64,000 bases of DNA from Chitinophaga oryziterrae (GCF_009758125.1 NZ_WRXO01000005.1:124001-188000), one strand, 5' to 3'; shown: positions 1 through 8,589, counted from the stretch's first letter. Notes: a model not told the origin generated them from the sequence alone. Translations and numbers: made by a program.

Positions 1-66
1 ACCCAGTTAAAACTTAGTTAAAAAAATAATAGATATGAAGGTGAAAAGTGCTTACTGGTAAGGGTT

Positions 67-771
67 TTACTGGATATCTCCCAGCATGGGCCGCATAAGT
101 ACTTCTTCCACAACAGCCTGAGCCGACAGTGTATATGCCGCCCACAGCAGGTTCGCAATATCTTCCGGTTCCATCATCCGGCCCGGAGGGGCATCAAAAC
201 CGTCCCAGGAGGCCGTTAATGTTGGGCCCGGACTGAGCGACGTTACTTTCACGTTATGTTGTTTCAGCTCTTCGCGCAGGTTCCTGGAAAATCCCAGCAG
301 GGCAAACTTGGTAATGCTATAAGCTCCGCCATTTGGGTAAGCCTTATAACTGGCTGTAGAGCAGAGGTTGAAGATATGCCCTTTGCGCAGTGCTTTCATC
401 GCAGGCAACAATTGCCGGGTGAGGTGATAGGCACTGTATACATTTGCGGCCATCATGCTTTCCAGCAGCCCGTCTTCCTGTTCGTCCAGACTGCCGGGTA
501 CAAAAAAACCAGCATTGTTTACCAGTATATCCACTGAAGGGAATACCGATTTTATTTTGGCTGCAAAGGCGAGTACATCCTCTTTTTTACCCATGTCTGC
601 GGGCATGGATAATACGGTTGCCTGCGGATTTTGTGCCTGTATATCAGTAACGGCCTGTTCCAGGGGGGCTGCATTCCTGGCACAAATAGCTACGTTAAAT
701 CCTTCCCGGGCAAGCTTTTCAGCGATGGCCTTCCCTATGCCTTTACTGGCTCCGGTGATTACTGCGTTCAT
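67..771 (-). CDS. SDR family NAD(P)-dependent oxidoreductase
   Basis: A 234-residue classical short-chain dehydrogenase/reductase with a Rossmann fold. The cofactor-binding motif TGASKGIG lies at residues 6-13, the structural NNAG motif at 85-88, and the catalytic Tyr151-x3-Lys155 pair in YSITK, with a candidate catalytic serine around 138-141. The length fits the single-domain family and the ATG start leaves no signal peptide, so it is cytosolic. Substrate cannot be told from the sequence; the late PGPT motif after the active site is typical of ketoacyl-reductase or 3-hydroxy-oxidoreductase-like members. It is transcribed away from the HAD nucleotidase gene, and the 63-bp gap between the two starts must hold both promoters. 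Confidence 0.9.
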   Translation of the reverse strand: MNAVITGASKGIGKAIAEKLAREGFNVAICARNAAPLEQAVTDIQAQNPQATVLSMPADMGKKEDVLAFAAKIKSVFPSVDILVNNAGFFVPGSLDEQEDGLLESMMAANVYSAYHLTRQLLPAMKALRKGHIFNLCSTASYKAYPNGGAYSITKFALLGFSRNLREELKQHNVKVTSLSPGPTLTASWDGFDAPPGRMMEPEDIANLLWAAYTLSAQAVVEEVLMRPMLGDIQ

Positions 772-834
772 AAATTACATTTATAAGAGGGTGGAAAATA
801 GTAAATTTATGCCTGCTTTCAGCAGCATTTTAAG

Positions 835-1536
835 ATGAAATACAAACATATATTTTTTGACCTTGACCATACGTTGTGGGATTTTGAAGCCAACTCCTTT
901 GAGGTTTTAGAGGAATTATATCATGAGCATAACCTGGAAAGCAGAGGCGTTGCCTCTTTTACCGTTTTTCACGAGCATTTTACTGTACATAATGATAAGC
1001 TGTGGGACCGTTTCAGAAAAGGATTTATCAACAGGAATGAGTTGCGTGTAAAACGTTTCAGGGTAACATTGCTCGACTTTAAAATCGGGGATGAAAAGTT
1101 AGCGGATGCATTAAGTGTGCAGTTCCTGGAACGTCTGCCCTTTAAAACAAACTTATTCCCGCATACTAAAGACGTACTGGAATATCTGGCAGCTAAAAAC
1201 TATCCTATACATCTCATTACGAATGGATTTGAGGAAACACAGCTGCAAAAAATACGTAATTCCGGGATAGATCATTTCTTCACACATATCATTACTTCTG
1301 AATCTGCGGGCACGCTGAAACCGAAGAAAGAGATTTTTGATTTCGCTATTGCCAAGGCTGTAGCAACTACGGAGACGAGCATTATGATCGGAGATGCACT
1401 GGATATTGATGTGCTGGGAGCGTATAATGCGGGGATAGACCAGGTACACTTTAATCCGCTGTTACTGGCGCCTAAGATTGATCTGAAGCCTACTTACTCT
1501 ATTCAGAGCCTGCATGAACTAAAGGGAATATTATAG
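835..1536 (+). CDS. YjjG-family noncanonical pyrimidine nucleotidase (HAD hydrolase)
   Basis: A 233-residue HAD-superfamily hydrolase. Motif I is FFDLDHT, with the nucleophile Asp9 and acid Asp11; motif II is ITNG; the Lys of motif III is in GTLKPKKEIF; motif IV is IGDALDID. The insertion pattern and length match the YjjG subgroup, which dephosphorylates nucleoside 5'-monophosphates including noncanonical pyrimidines (a house-cleaning role). The family call rests on overall resemblance to YjjG; another small-phosphate substrate is possible. It is a single gene divergent from the SDR gene and ends just before a strong hairpin terminator. Confidence 0.85.
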   Translation: MKYKHIFFDLDHTLWDFEANSFEVLEELYHEHNLESRGVASFTVFHEHFTVHNDKLWDRFRKGFINRNELRVKRFRVTLLDFKIGDEKLADALSVQFLERLPFKTNLFPHTKDVLEYLAAKNYPIHLITNGFEETQLQKIRNSGIDHFFTHIITSESAGTLKPKKEIFDFAIAKAVATTETSIMIGDALDIDVLGAYNAGIDQVHFNPLLLAPKIDLKPTYSIQSLHELKGIL

Positions 1537-1540
1537 ATAT

Positions 1541-1582
1541 AAAAGACCGGGCCTCAGTTAGAACTGAGGCCCGGTCTTTTTT
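1541..1582. terminator. bidirectional intrinsic terminator
   Basis: A perfect 19-bp stem (1541-1559 with 562-580 of the same thousand) closes on a 2-base AG spacer. It has an A-run on its left and a T-run on its right, so it works in both directions: for the nucleotidase gene coming from the left and for the phospholipid operon ending from the right. Confidence 0.92.
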
Positions 1583-1591
1583 GCATAGAAA

Positions 1592-1795
1592 TTATTTTCT
1601 GGCAGCAGGCTTTGCCGGCTGGGCCGGTTGTGCTGGCTTCGCCGGTTTGGCAGTACGCAGACCGGCTGTTTTAACCGGCTGTTTGCAACATGCTTTGTTG
1701 CCCTTACTGCAGGATTTCTCCTTTGCTTTCTCCTGGGCCAGAACTGTACCTGTAATGAATAATACGGTGACAGCTCCTATGATTAATTTCTTCAT
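1592..1795 (-). CDS. small exported Cys/Ala/Pro/Lys protein
   Basis: A 67-residue protein of unknown function. An N-terminal hydrophobic segment (residues about 3-20, ending in VLAQ) looks like a Sec signal peptide. The short mature part begins with EKAKEKSCSKGNKACCK, with three cysteines that could bind metal or form disulfides. It ends in a low-complexity run of PAKPAQ-type repeats. It is the last gene of the leftward operon, 11 bp after psd and just before the bidirectional terminator. The signal peptide and consistent frame support a real gene; I do not recognise a family. Confidence 0.65.
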   Translation of the reverse strand: MKKLIIGAVTVLFITGTVLAQEKAKEKSCSKGNKACCKQPVKTAGLRTAKPAKPAQPAQPAKPAARK

Positions 1796-1806
1796 ATATG
1801 CGTATT

Positions 1807-2457
1807 TTATAAAGTTGCAATGACTGTCTGACCAGCACGCACTACCTGGTCCAGCTGAACTGATACCTGGGTACCTACCGGCAGATAAAGGTCTACCCTT
1901 GAACCAAATTTAATGAACCCCATTTCTTCATTCTGTGTTACTTCCATACCTGGTTTCAGATAGTTTACGATACGGCGGGCCAATGCACCGGCGATCTGTC
2001 TTACCAGCACATCTGTTTTTCCGTTGCCGATCACCACAGTATGGCGTTCGTTTTCGGTAGATGATTTTGGATGCCAGGCCACCAGATATTTACCTGAATG
2101 GTACTGAGACAGTTTTACCTGTCCGCTGATAGGGTTCCTGTTCACATGTACATTTGCAGGGCTCATAAAGATAGACACCTGCAGGCGTTTGTCTTTAAAA
2201 TACTCAGGTTCATAGGTTTCTTCAATCACCACTACTTTACCGTCGCAGGGCGCTAATACCAGGGACTCGCCGTGTTTCATTTCCCGGTTTGGGATACGGA
2301 AAAAAGAAATAATGAACAGGAAAAGTGCCAGGGAAAAGGCAGCAATAATCTGGAGGGTGAGCGTGTTTCCGGAAAAGTAGAAAACGGCGCCGTTGATCAG
2401 TGCAAGCACTACAAAAGTCAGTAAAATGGTGGCCAATCCTTCTCGATGGATCTTCAT
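1807..2457 (-). CDS. psd: phosphatidylserine decarboxylase family protein
   Basis: A 216-residue short-form phosphatidylserine decarboxylase, which makes phosphatidylethanolamine by decarboxylating phosphatidylserine with a pyruvoyl cofactor. Two N-terminal hydrophobic segments (about residues 8-30 and 34-52) anchor it to the membrane. The conserved core includes APCDGKVVVIEE, SIFMSPANVHVNRNP and the FGSRVD motif at 184-189; self-cleavage is expected between Gly185 and Ser186. Bacteroidota members of the short form carry GSR where classical enzymes have GST, so this is not a defect. It lies 24 bp downstream of cdsA, which supplies the CDP-diacylglycerol upstream in the same pathway. Confidence 0.92.
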   Translation of the reverse strand: MKIHREGLATILLTFVVLALINGAVFYFSGNTLTLQIIAAFSLALFLFIISFFRIPNREMKHGESLVLAPCDGKVVVIEETYEPEYFKDKRLQVSIFMSPANVHVNRNPISGQVKLSQYHSGKYLVAWHPKSSTENERHTVVIGNGKTDVLVRQIAGALARRIVNYLKPGMEVTQNEEMGFIKFGSRVDLYLPVGTQVSVQLDQVVRAGQTVIATL

Positions 2458-2481
2458 GTTGTGTTATTATTTGATGCGAAG

Positions 2482-3369
2482 TTAAATCATTGCGAATAAA
2501 TGTACATATAACCATGCAAAAGGAGCCGCAAGTAGCAGGGAATCAAAGCGATCCATAAAACCACCATGCCCCGGCATTATTCTGCCGGAATCCTTTACAC
2601 CAGCCATACGCTTGAGTTTTGACTCCAGCAGATCGCCTATGGTACCGAAAACAGCCGCGATCGTTGCCAATGCCAGCCAGTGTTGCAGGGACAGCCATTG
2701 CTGGCCCCAGTAATGGCCGTACACGCCAGCAGCGGCTACTGCCAGGATCATACCGCCCAGAGTGCCTTCTATGGTCTTTTTAGGGGATATAGTGGGTGCA
2801 AATGGAGTGCGTCCTATCAGAGAGCCTACAATGTAGGCCATGGTGTCATTGATCCAGATAAAGATGATGAGCAGGAGCGGAATAAGCCAGCCTGGTCCTG
2901 TACCGGTAGCCGTAGGCGTAAACCGGATACTGTCATAATTCAGGCAGAGATGTATCAGCAAGCCCAGGGAGAGCGTAATATAAATGAGGCCCAGGGCGGA
3001 ATAGCCCATGTTTTTAAGTGAGAACTCTTTACTCAGCAATATCTCCCCTATAGGCATTACCAGCAGGAAAATGACGGCCAGCCACCAGCCCAGGAAACCC
3101 AGTGAAAGGTTTGCGGCAGAGATGAAATGTTCCCCGGTAAAGGCCATGATCAGCGCACAACTGGCAATGAGAATACCGTTCCTGTGCCAGCCGGAAATGC
3201 CGGCATATTCAGGATCTATGTTCCTGATCAGTTTGAAATATTCCTGCAGGGCAAAGAAGTTGATCAGGAAAAAAAGCAGGAAAAAAGTAAAGGAACTGTA
3301 TAAGATCCCGCCCAGCATTACGGCTACAAAAACGAGGGCAGTAGCTGTTCGGGTAAAAAATGTCTTCAT
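2482..3369 (-). CDS. cdsA: phosphatidate cytidylyltransferase (CDP-diglyceride synthase)
   Basis: A 295-residue polytopic membrane enzyme that makes CDP-diacylglycerol from phosphatidate and CTP, the branch point for all phospholipids. About eight hydrophobic segments are visible. The family signature near the C-terminus is complete, with SKLKRMAGVKDSGR followed by PGHGGFMDRFD, which carries the catalytic and metal-binding acidic and histidine residues. The second conserved block, DTMAYIVGSLIGR with SPKKTIEG, lies in the middle. It sits between a DUF2007 gene and psd in a lipid operon, the arrangement often seen in Bacteroidota. Confidence 0.96.
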   Translation of the reverse strand: MKTFFTRTATALVFVAVMLGGILYSSFTFFLLFFLINFFALQEYFKLIRNIDPEYAGISGWHRNGILIASCALIMAFTGEHFISAANLSLGFLGWWLAVIFLLVMPIGEILLSKEFSLKNMGYSALGLIYITLSLGLLIHLCLNYDSIRFTPTATGTGPGWLIPLLLIIFIWINDTMAYIVGSLIGRTPFAPTISPKKTIEGTLGGMILAVAAAGVYGHYWGQQWLSLQHWLALATIAAVFGTIGDLLESKLKRMAGVKDSGRIMPGHGGFMDRFDSLLLAAPFAWLYVHLFAMI

Positions 3370-3414
3370 GTAAGCGTATGATTTGAAAGGTGATATCCGC
3401 TGTTCAGGCGGCTT

Positions 3415-3636
3415 TTATTCTTCATTCTCCGGGTTTTCCTGCAGCAGTTTGATCGCTTCTGCTTCCTGGGATTGATGTACATAAATTTCGGCCATCCCGG
3501 GCAGCGTCACAAGATAGGAAGAGTCCACTCTGTTTACCAGTACTGCGTTTACGCCGTATTCCTGTAACATACCTTTCACTATTTCCGCGCGGAAAGTTTG
3601 GTTGGTAGTAAATATTTTCACCCAGTCTTTTTCCAT
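3415..3636 (-). CDS. DUF2007 domain-containing protein
   Basis: A 73-residue soluble protein resembling the DUF2007 (putative signal-transducing protein) family, whose members resemble ferredoxin-like PII folds. Typical features are the start WVKIFTTNQTFRAEIVKGML, a central hydrophobic VNAVLVNRVDSSY stretch and the C-terminal pattern IYVHQSQEAEAIKLLQE. No catalytic residues are evident. It lies 31 bp after the CPBP gene and 45 bp before cdsA, so it is probably cotranscribed. A function in the operon cannot be inferred. Confidence 0.85.
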   Translation of the reverse strand: MEKDWVKIFTTNQTFRAEIVKGMLQEYGVNAVLVNRVDSSYLVTLPGMAEIYVHQSQEAEAIKLLQENPENEE

Positions 3637-3667
3637 AAGTCTTTTATTGATGCCTGTAATTTACGAT

Positions 3668-4597
3668 TTACTCACCGATTGAATCTATATCTGGTTCTTT
3701 TACAGTGAGTAGTTTAGGTTGATCCGACCTTTTACGCAGGTACCACAGCAGAGCTACTGTTATAATCAGGCTGATGGCTGCGCTGTACCAGGCGGTGGTT
3801 TCCGACTGCATAGGATCGTCATGGATCAGTTTAGCCTGATAAAGATAGACCATCACCACCTGCATTCCATTATTGAGGAAGTGTCCGAGGATGGATAACC
3901 AGAGGTTCCCACTCAGATAATAGATAGCACCCAACAGGAAACCTAATATAATGCGGGGGATAAAGTCCAGCCATTCCATATGAATAGCGCTGAAGAAAAC
4001 AGCGGTAAGGAGAACTGCTATCCAGGGAATTTTTGGCATGGCCTGGATAAGAAGACGTTGTATCACCCCTCTGAAAAAGAACTCTTCTGCGATAGCAGGG
4101 AGTATGGCAATGAGTATGATGTTTACGAGCAGTGTACCCAAGTTGGGCATTTTCAGCAATATCCTGGTAAGGAGTTCTGCCTGTTCTTCCATTTGCATGG
4201 AGGACCCGGACAGCTGCCAGGTATGGTTCCAGTCACCTGCAAAGCCTACCACTGGTAATGCAGCCAGCATAACTAAAATGGCCAGCGCTGCCGGCAATAC
4301 CCTGGGAGCTTTCTGTAAGTGCATCCACTGTGCAGGGCTGGGGGCTGCCAGATAGGCAAAAAGGGCCGCCGGGCACAGATAAACTACTAAAGTGTATAGA
4401 AATTGCGTTAATTTCAGATAGCCGAGAACTTTAGGTAGGGAAGGATCAGCAGTTTGCAGTGTTTCTATGGTATAGCCGCTGATGTAAGGAAAAACAGTGA
4501 TCAGGAAGATCCCATACAGCAGTGAAAAGCCAATGAATAAGCCAAAAAATGTAGCGATCTGTAACGCTGGCGGGTACTGCCTCAGGTAGCCTGTCAT
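3668..4597 (-). CDS. CPBP family intramembrane glutamic endopeptidase
   Basis: A 309-residue integral membrane protein with about eight hydrophobic segments. It has all three CPBP/Abi motifs: EExxxR in AEEFFFRG (Glu171, Glu172, Arg176), His206 in FSAIHMEWLDF, and His239/Asn242 in GHFLNN. These make up the metal-independent active site of Rce1-like intramembrane proteases. Bacterial relatives process membrane proteins or peptides, but the substrate here is unknown. It is the first gene of the leftward operon with DUF2007, cdsA and psd, and is divergent from dusB, so the promoters of both lie in the 92-bp gap. Confidence 0.92.
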   Translation of the reverse strand: MTGYLRQYPPALQIATFFGLFIGFSLLYGIFLITVFPYISGYTIETLQTADPSLPKVLGYLKLTQFLYTLVVYLCPAALFAYLAAPSPAQWMHLQKAPRVLPAALAILVMLAALPVVGFAGDWNHTWQLSGSSMQMEEQAELLTRILLKMPNLGTLLVNIILIAILPAIAEEFFFRGVIQRLLIQAMPKIPWIAVLLTAVFFSAIHMEWLDFIPRIILGFLLGAIYYLSGNLWLSILGHFLNNGMQVVMVYLYQAKLIHDDPMQSETTAWYSAAISLIITVALLWYLRKRSDQPKLLTVKEPDIDSIGE

Positions 4598-4689
4598 AGA
4601 GTAATTTTGCGTAAATTTACAGTGCGAAATCGAGTTGGCAATTGGTTTCCGGATTAATAAGTGTTAATAGCCAGCTATCAAATAATAAA

Positions 4690-5754
4690 ATGGTAAAAAT
4701 TGGGAATATAATATTAGGTGATTTTCCGCTCTTACTGGCTCCGATGGAAGACGTAAGTGATCCACCTTTTCGTGCAGTGTGTAAAGACCAGGGGGCGGAC
4801 CTGATGTATACGGAGTTTATTTCTTCGGAGGGTCTTATACGTGATGCGATCAAGAGCCGGCAGAAGCTGGATATATTTGATTATGAACGCCCTGTAGGTA
4901 TTCAGATCTTTGGCGGGGATGAGGAACCAATGGCAATGGCCGCACAGATAGTAGAGGCAACCAATCCTGATCTGCTGGATATCAACTACGGCTGTCCGGT
5001 GAAGAAAGTAGTATGCAAGGGCGCCGGTTCCGGTATCCTGAAGGATATTCCTAAAATGGTAAAGTTAACGTCCGCGGTGGTGAAGGCTACCCGTCTGCCG
5101 GTTACGGTAAAGACCCGCCTTGGCTGGGATGATAACACAAAAAATATTGAAGAAGTAGCAGAGCGTTTACAGGATGTTGGCATACAGGCGCTTACAATAC
5201 ATGGGCGTACCCGTACCCAGATGTATAAGGGTAGCGCTGACTGGTCGCTGATCGCCAAAGTAAAGAACAATCCCCGTATTCATATACCCATCTTTGGGAA
5301 TGGAGATATCTGTACACCTGAACAGGCAGTAGCTGCCCGTCAGAAATATGGTGTGGACGGGATTATGATAGGACGTGCTGCAATAGGGTATCCCTGGATC
5401 TTTAATGAAATCAAGCATTTTATGAAGACGGGTGAACATTTACCTCTTCCAACTGTTTTTGAGAGAGTAGAAGTTTGTAAGAAACATCTGCGGCATTCGG
5501 TAGCCTGGAAAGGGGACGTTGTAGGTATACTGGAAATGCGCAGGCACTATACCAATTATCTCAAGGGATTACCGCACATCAAAGATTTCAGACAACAATT
5601 AGTAACTTGCAATACGCTGGCAGCAGTAGAAGACGTTTTAGATAAAGTAGCAATACATTACAAGGATCATGTTATAGAACGGACATCCCCCCTTGCAGAT
5701 AATAATTTATTGCCGGCAAATAATGAAGTAGTAGATTGTAACGTTTACGGATAA
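4690..5754 (+). CDS. dusB: tRNA-dihydrouridine synthase
   Basis: A flavin enzyme that reduces uridine to dihydrouridine in the tRNA D-loop using NAD(P)H. The TIM-barrel core is complete: APMEDVSDPPFR at the N-terminus, NYGCPVKKV with the catalytic cysteine, VKTRLGWDD, IHGRTRTQMY, and GNGDICTPEQA followed by GIMIGRAAIGYPWIF. I chose the ATG at 4690 (354 residues). A TTG 48 bp upstream would add 16 residues with no similarity to the family and would begin inside the promoter region shared with the CPBP gene. The C-terminal extension after residue 320 is family-like. The NUMOD4/HNH gene follows after 31 bp. Confidence 0.94.
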   Translation: MVKIGNIILGDFPLLLAPMEDVSDPPFRAVCKDQGADLMYTEFISSEGLIRDAIKSRQKLDIFDYERPVGIQIFGGDEEPMAMAAQIVEATNPDLLDINYGCPVKKVVCKGAGSGILKDIPKMVKLTSAVVKATRLPVTVKTRLGWDDNTKNIEEVAERLQDVGIQALTIHGRTRTQMYKGSADWSLIAKVKNNPRIHIPIFGNGDICTPEQAVAARQKYGVDGIMIGRAAIGYPWIFNEIKHFMKTGEHLPLPTVFERVEVCKKHLRHSVAWKGDVVGILEMRRHYTNYLKGLPHIKDFRQQLVTCNTLAAVEDVLDKVAIHYKDHVIERTSPLADNNLLPANNEVVDCNVYG

Positions 5755-5785
5755 ACCCCAGGTTCAACTATTAAATTTCTTTCAC

Positions 5786-6355
5786 ATGGCCACGATTAAA
5801 AACCTGAAAAATGAAGTCTGGAAAGACTTGCAGATTAAAAACAAATCTGCCCTGCGTAAAAAATACGCAGTCTCTAACATGGGAAGAGTGATCAGCTATT
5901 ATGAAGATATCACGGACGGAAAACTCTTGTCCGGATCTACAGTGGAAGGCTATACCGTATTGAATGTTAAGCCTGCAGACAGTTATCAGTCGCTATACCT
6001 GCACAGGGAAGTAGCCAAACTGTTTAACAAGAAGCCCGGCCGTACATACAAGTACGTGATCCATGTTGATTACGACAAGAAGAACAACAAGGTCAGTAAC
6101 CTGCAATGGGCTACTAAAGAAGAAATGGAAGCGCATCAGCAGTTTAGTCCAGCTAAACTTGCCTACAAGGAAAAGCAGCGTAACCGTGTTAAAGGGCTGA
6201 AGCTCAACATTACCAAAGTTAAGAGTATCAAACGTTTACTGGCTAAACCCGGTAAAAAGACAATGAAACAGATTGCCGAGCAGTTTGATATCAGTGAAAT
6301 GCAGCTCTACCGTATTAAAAGCGGAGAAAACTGGAGCCATGTTACCCTGGATTAA
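5786..6355 (+). CDS. NUMOD4 - HNH - helix-turn-helix protein
   Basis: A 189-residue protein with the architecture of free-standing HNH endonucleases. Residues about 10-60 (VWKDL..YAVSNMGRVISY) match NUMOD4. LHREVAKLF supplies the first histidine of an HNH_3-type motif, and VIHVDYDKKNNKVSNLQWAT supplies the second histidine and the asparagines, so the nuclease centre looks mostly intact (the usual Asp-Gly is Asp-Tyr). A C-terminal helix-turn-helix (MKQIAEQFDISEMQLYRIKSGENWSHV region, about 162-188) resembles the DNA-binding tails of such nucleases. It is not inside an intron or broken gene, so it may be domesticated as a DNA-binding regulator. It may be cotranscribed with dusB. Confidence 0.78.
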   Translation: MATIKNLKNEVWKDLQIKNKSALRKKYAVSNMGRVISYYEDITDGKLLSGSTVEGYTVLNVKPADSYQSLYLHREVAKLFNKKPGRTYKYVIHVDYDKKNNKVSNLQWATKEEMEAHQQFSPAKLAYKEKQRNRVKGLKLNITKVKSIKRLLAKPGKKTMKQIAEQFDISEMQLYRIKSGENWSHVTLD

Positions 6356-6478
6356 GCCAGCTTTCCTGAAGGGGATCGGATGATATTGTGTTATAACGGT
6401 ATAATGTTAGCACCAGGCCTTTGTATAATTTGCCAGGTAATGTTACTTAGCAGGGACGTATCAGAACAGACTTTAAAG

Positions 6479-7066
6479 TTATGTCCTGACGCCTTTTTTC
6501 CCTTTCGGCCCCTTTTTCTTCCCCGTTCTGTCTTTGCCATTCCCTATTTGTTTGGATTCTTCCCGGAATAACCAGGGAGCGATAGGATTTGCCTGTGCCC
6601 AAAGGCCCAGCTTCTGCCTTCGTGCATTCGCTTCTGCGGCTGCCAGCGGGGCACTTTTTGAATATTTTGTATAATGCCAGGCATGTCCGTCCGCTATCAG
6701 CCACCCGTTTACATACTCATTATTGCTGCTGTAGACATCTCCTATCCAGCGCTGATACCTGTCTTTATTCAACAACTCTACCGTTACCATCTTACCAAAG
6801 ATCAGATCTGCCAGGGCCTGCCTGCTTTTCTGGTAATAGTCCTGTCCTTTTTCCGGTGCATCTATAGCACTCAGGCGGATCTTGTAAGTCTCCTTTTTTA
6901 CCAGTAGTTCAAAGGTATCCCCGTCTATAATGCGTACCACTTTCCCTTTTACTTTTACAGGCGCTTTTTTCACAGTCGTATGAGCTGTTAATTGCTGCGT
7001 AAGGAAGCACAGGAAAAAGACAAGTACAAGATTAAAACGAGTGGGCATGAAATAGGATTTAGGCAT
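6479..7066 (-). CDS. secreted thermonuclease (SNase-like, TNase fold)
   Basis: A staphylococcal-nuclease-like protein with an N-terminal signal peptide (hydrophobic core NLVLVFFLCFL, cleavage likely after QQLTA). Motifs match the OB-fold nuclease: VVRIIDGDTFELL (Ca-binding Asp), YKIRLSAIDAPEKGQ (catalytic Arg and Asp/Glu), and DRYQRWIGDVY (second Arg). The C-terminal 25 residues are very basic (KDRTGKKKGPKGKKG), which may help hold nucleic acid. ATG starts exist at 7066 and 7048 and a GTG at 7078; any leaves a usable signal peptide, and I chose 7066. It is divergent from proC and probably degrades extracellular or periplasmic nucleic acid. Confidence 0.87.
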   Translation of the reverse strand: MPKSYFMPTRFNLVLVFFLCFLTQQLTAHTTVKKAPVKVKGKVVRIIDGDTFELLVKKETYKIRLSAIDAPEKGQDYYQKSRQALADLIFGKMVTVELLNKDRYQRWIGDVYSSNNEYVNGWLIADGHAWHYTKYSKSAPLAAAEANARRQKLGLWAQANPIAPWLFREESKQIGNGKDRTGKKKGPKGKKGVRT

Positions 7067-7160
7067 GCGAAGTAACACATTTTATTTTAATGTGACTAGT
7101 GTTCTTGTGTATCTGATCATCTTGTTATACCTTCCGCATAATATTAAAGCGATAGTGAAC

Positions 7161-7961
7161 ATGTCTAGTAAGAAAATCGCCATCATTGGTGGTGGAAATC
7201 TGGGATCTGCAATAGCGCAGGGGTTATTAAAGAGCGGCTTTGCACAGCCTGCGGATCTTACCGTTACAAAAAGAAATATTGCATCATTAAGCGAGTTGCA
7301 GGCATTGGGTGTGCAGACGATTTCAGATAATGAGGCGGCCATCCGTGGTGCGGAAATAATAGTTGTGGCATTAAAGCCCTACAATGTAAAAGAGGTACTG
7401 GCAAAAGTAAAGAGCGCATTTGATCCGAAACGCCAGGTGCTGATCAGCGTAATGACCGGGGTATCTATAGACGACCTGGAAGAGATAGCCGGAGCAGGGA
7501 TGCCGGTGGTGAGAGCAATGCCTAATACGGCCATTGCCATCCAGGAATCCATGACCTGTATCTGTTATAAGAACGTACCGGAGCAACTGGTGACTTTTGT
7601 AAAAGATATGTTTGACCAGCTGGGAGTTACGGTAAGTATAGACGAAAAGCTGATGGATGCTGCCACGGTATTGGGAGCATGTGGTATTGCCTATGCTTTG
7701 CGTTTTATCCGGGCCAATATACAAGGGGGTATAGAGATCGGGTTTGATGTAAAAACAGCCAATCTGATCGCTGCACAAACGGTGAAGGGTGCAGCAGAAT
7801 TGCTGATACGTGAAAAACGCCATCCGGAAGAAGAGATCGATAAAGTAACTACCCCTAAAGGATGCACCATCGCTGGTCTCAATGAGATGGAGCATCAGGG
7901 ATTCAGTTCCTCATTGATCAAGGGGATCACAGTTTCGTATAATAAGATCGTGAAAGGTTAG
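7161..7961 (+). CDS. proC: pyrroline-5-carboxylate reductase
   Basis: The last enzyme of proline biosynthesis, reducing 1-pyrroline-5-carboxylate with NAD(P)H. The 266-residue protein starts with the dinucleotide fold KKIAIIGGGNLGSAIAQG, has the VVALKPYNV and MPNTAIAIQESMT blocks, and a C-terminal dimer domain containing the family signature region TVKGAAELL..HPEEEIDKVTTPKGCTIAGLNEME. I used the ATG at 7161; an upstream in-frame start at 7065 adds 32 hydrophobic residues that the family lacks. The stop overlaps the stop region of the convergent SixA-like gene by 4 bp. Confidence 0.95.
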   Translation: MSSKKIAIIGGGNLGSAIAQGLLKSGFAQPADLTVTKRNIASLSELQALGVQTISDNEAAIRGAEIIVVALKPYNVKEVLAKVKSAFDPKRQVLISVMTGVSIDDLEEIAGAGMPVVRAMPNTAIAIQESMTCICYKNVPEQLVTFVKDMFDQLGVTVSIDEKLMDAATVLGACGIAYALRFIRANIQGGIEIGFDVKTANLIAAQTVKGAAELLIREKRHPEEEIDKVTTPKGCTIAGLNEMEHQGFSSSLIKGITVSYNKIVKG

Positions 7962-8458
7962 ACGATTTCCTGTTTGGGGTAATCGAAGAACAGGAATGTT
8001 TTCCTGGCGCGGTCAAAATCTTTCCATGAATCAGTAAATGCCTGTACGGCAAAGATACCGGTAGTGGGAACATTATCAATGCGTATCTCCTGGGTCAGGT
8101 AATTGGCAAAGTCGGTAATACCGGGATTATGTGCGAAGATGGCGACAGCGCTGAAATCGTCGTCAATTTTAGTGATCACTTTCAGAAAGGTAGACGCGTA
8201 ACAGAGATAGAGCTCTTCTTCGAACAGGATAGCTTCTTTGGGGTAATCCCATTCTTTGGCCATGATCTTGGCAGTACTGCTGGTCCGTTTAGCCGGACTA
8301 GCAATGATCAGCTCCGGTACAACTCCGCGCAGCATCAGTCTTGACGCCATTTCAGGCGCATTCTGTTTGCCCCGTTTATTAAGTGGCCGGTCAAAATCAT
8401 CTACATCCGGATCATTCCAGCTGGATTTGGCGTGTCGAATAAGAAGTAATGTTTTCAT
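7958..8458 (-). CDS. SixA-like histidine phosphatase
   Basis: A 166-residue member of the histidine phosphatase (phosphoglycerate-mutase-like) superfamily. The catalytic RHAKSSW motif starts at Arg8-His9, the second conserved arginine is in the SPAKRTSSTAKIM block, and the second histidine is in AIFAHNPGITDFAN. In E. coli SixA removes phosphate from a phosphohistidine on a signalling or PTS protein; whether that target exists here is unknown. Its end overlaps the end of convergent proC by 4 bp, and there is no terminator between them. A standalone gene. Confidence 0.88.
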   Translation of the reverse strand: MKTLLLIRHAKSSWNDPDVDDFDRPLNKRGKQNAPEMASRLMLRGVVPELIIASPAKRTSSTAKIMAKEWDYPKEAILFEEELYLCYASTFLKVITKIDDDFSAVAIFAHNPGITDFANYLTQEIRIDNVPTTGIFAVQAFTDSWKDFDRARKTFLFFDYPKQEIV

Positions 8459-8589
8459 AGCACATTACAGGTTAGCTGCATGAGAATTAATGTTTAGTAC
8501 TAACTAATTTACGGATTTTACCGGGAGTAAGAGCGGACCGGTGCGGTAGAAGGGACGTGGAAACAGGGATTTAAAGTAAATTTAATAAT

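Noticed and set aside
4642..4690. Longer dusB start (TTG at 4642)
   Set aside because: It adds 16 residues that do not match the family and lies in the divergent promoter region.
7065..7160. Longer proC with a 32-residue hydrophobic leader
   Set aside because: ProC is cytosolic and the Rossmann fold starts directly at the ATG at 7161; the leader overlaps the divergent nuclease promoter.
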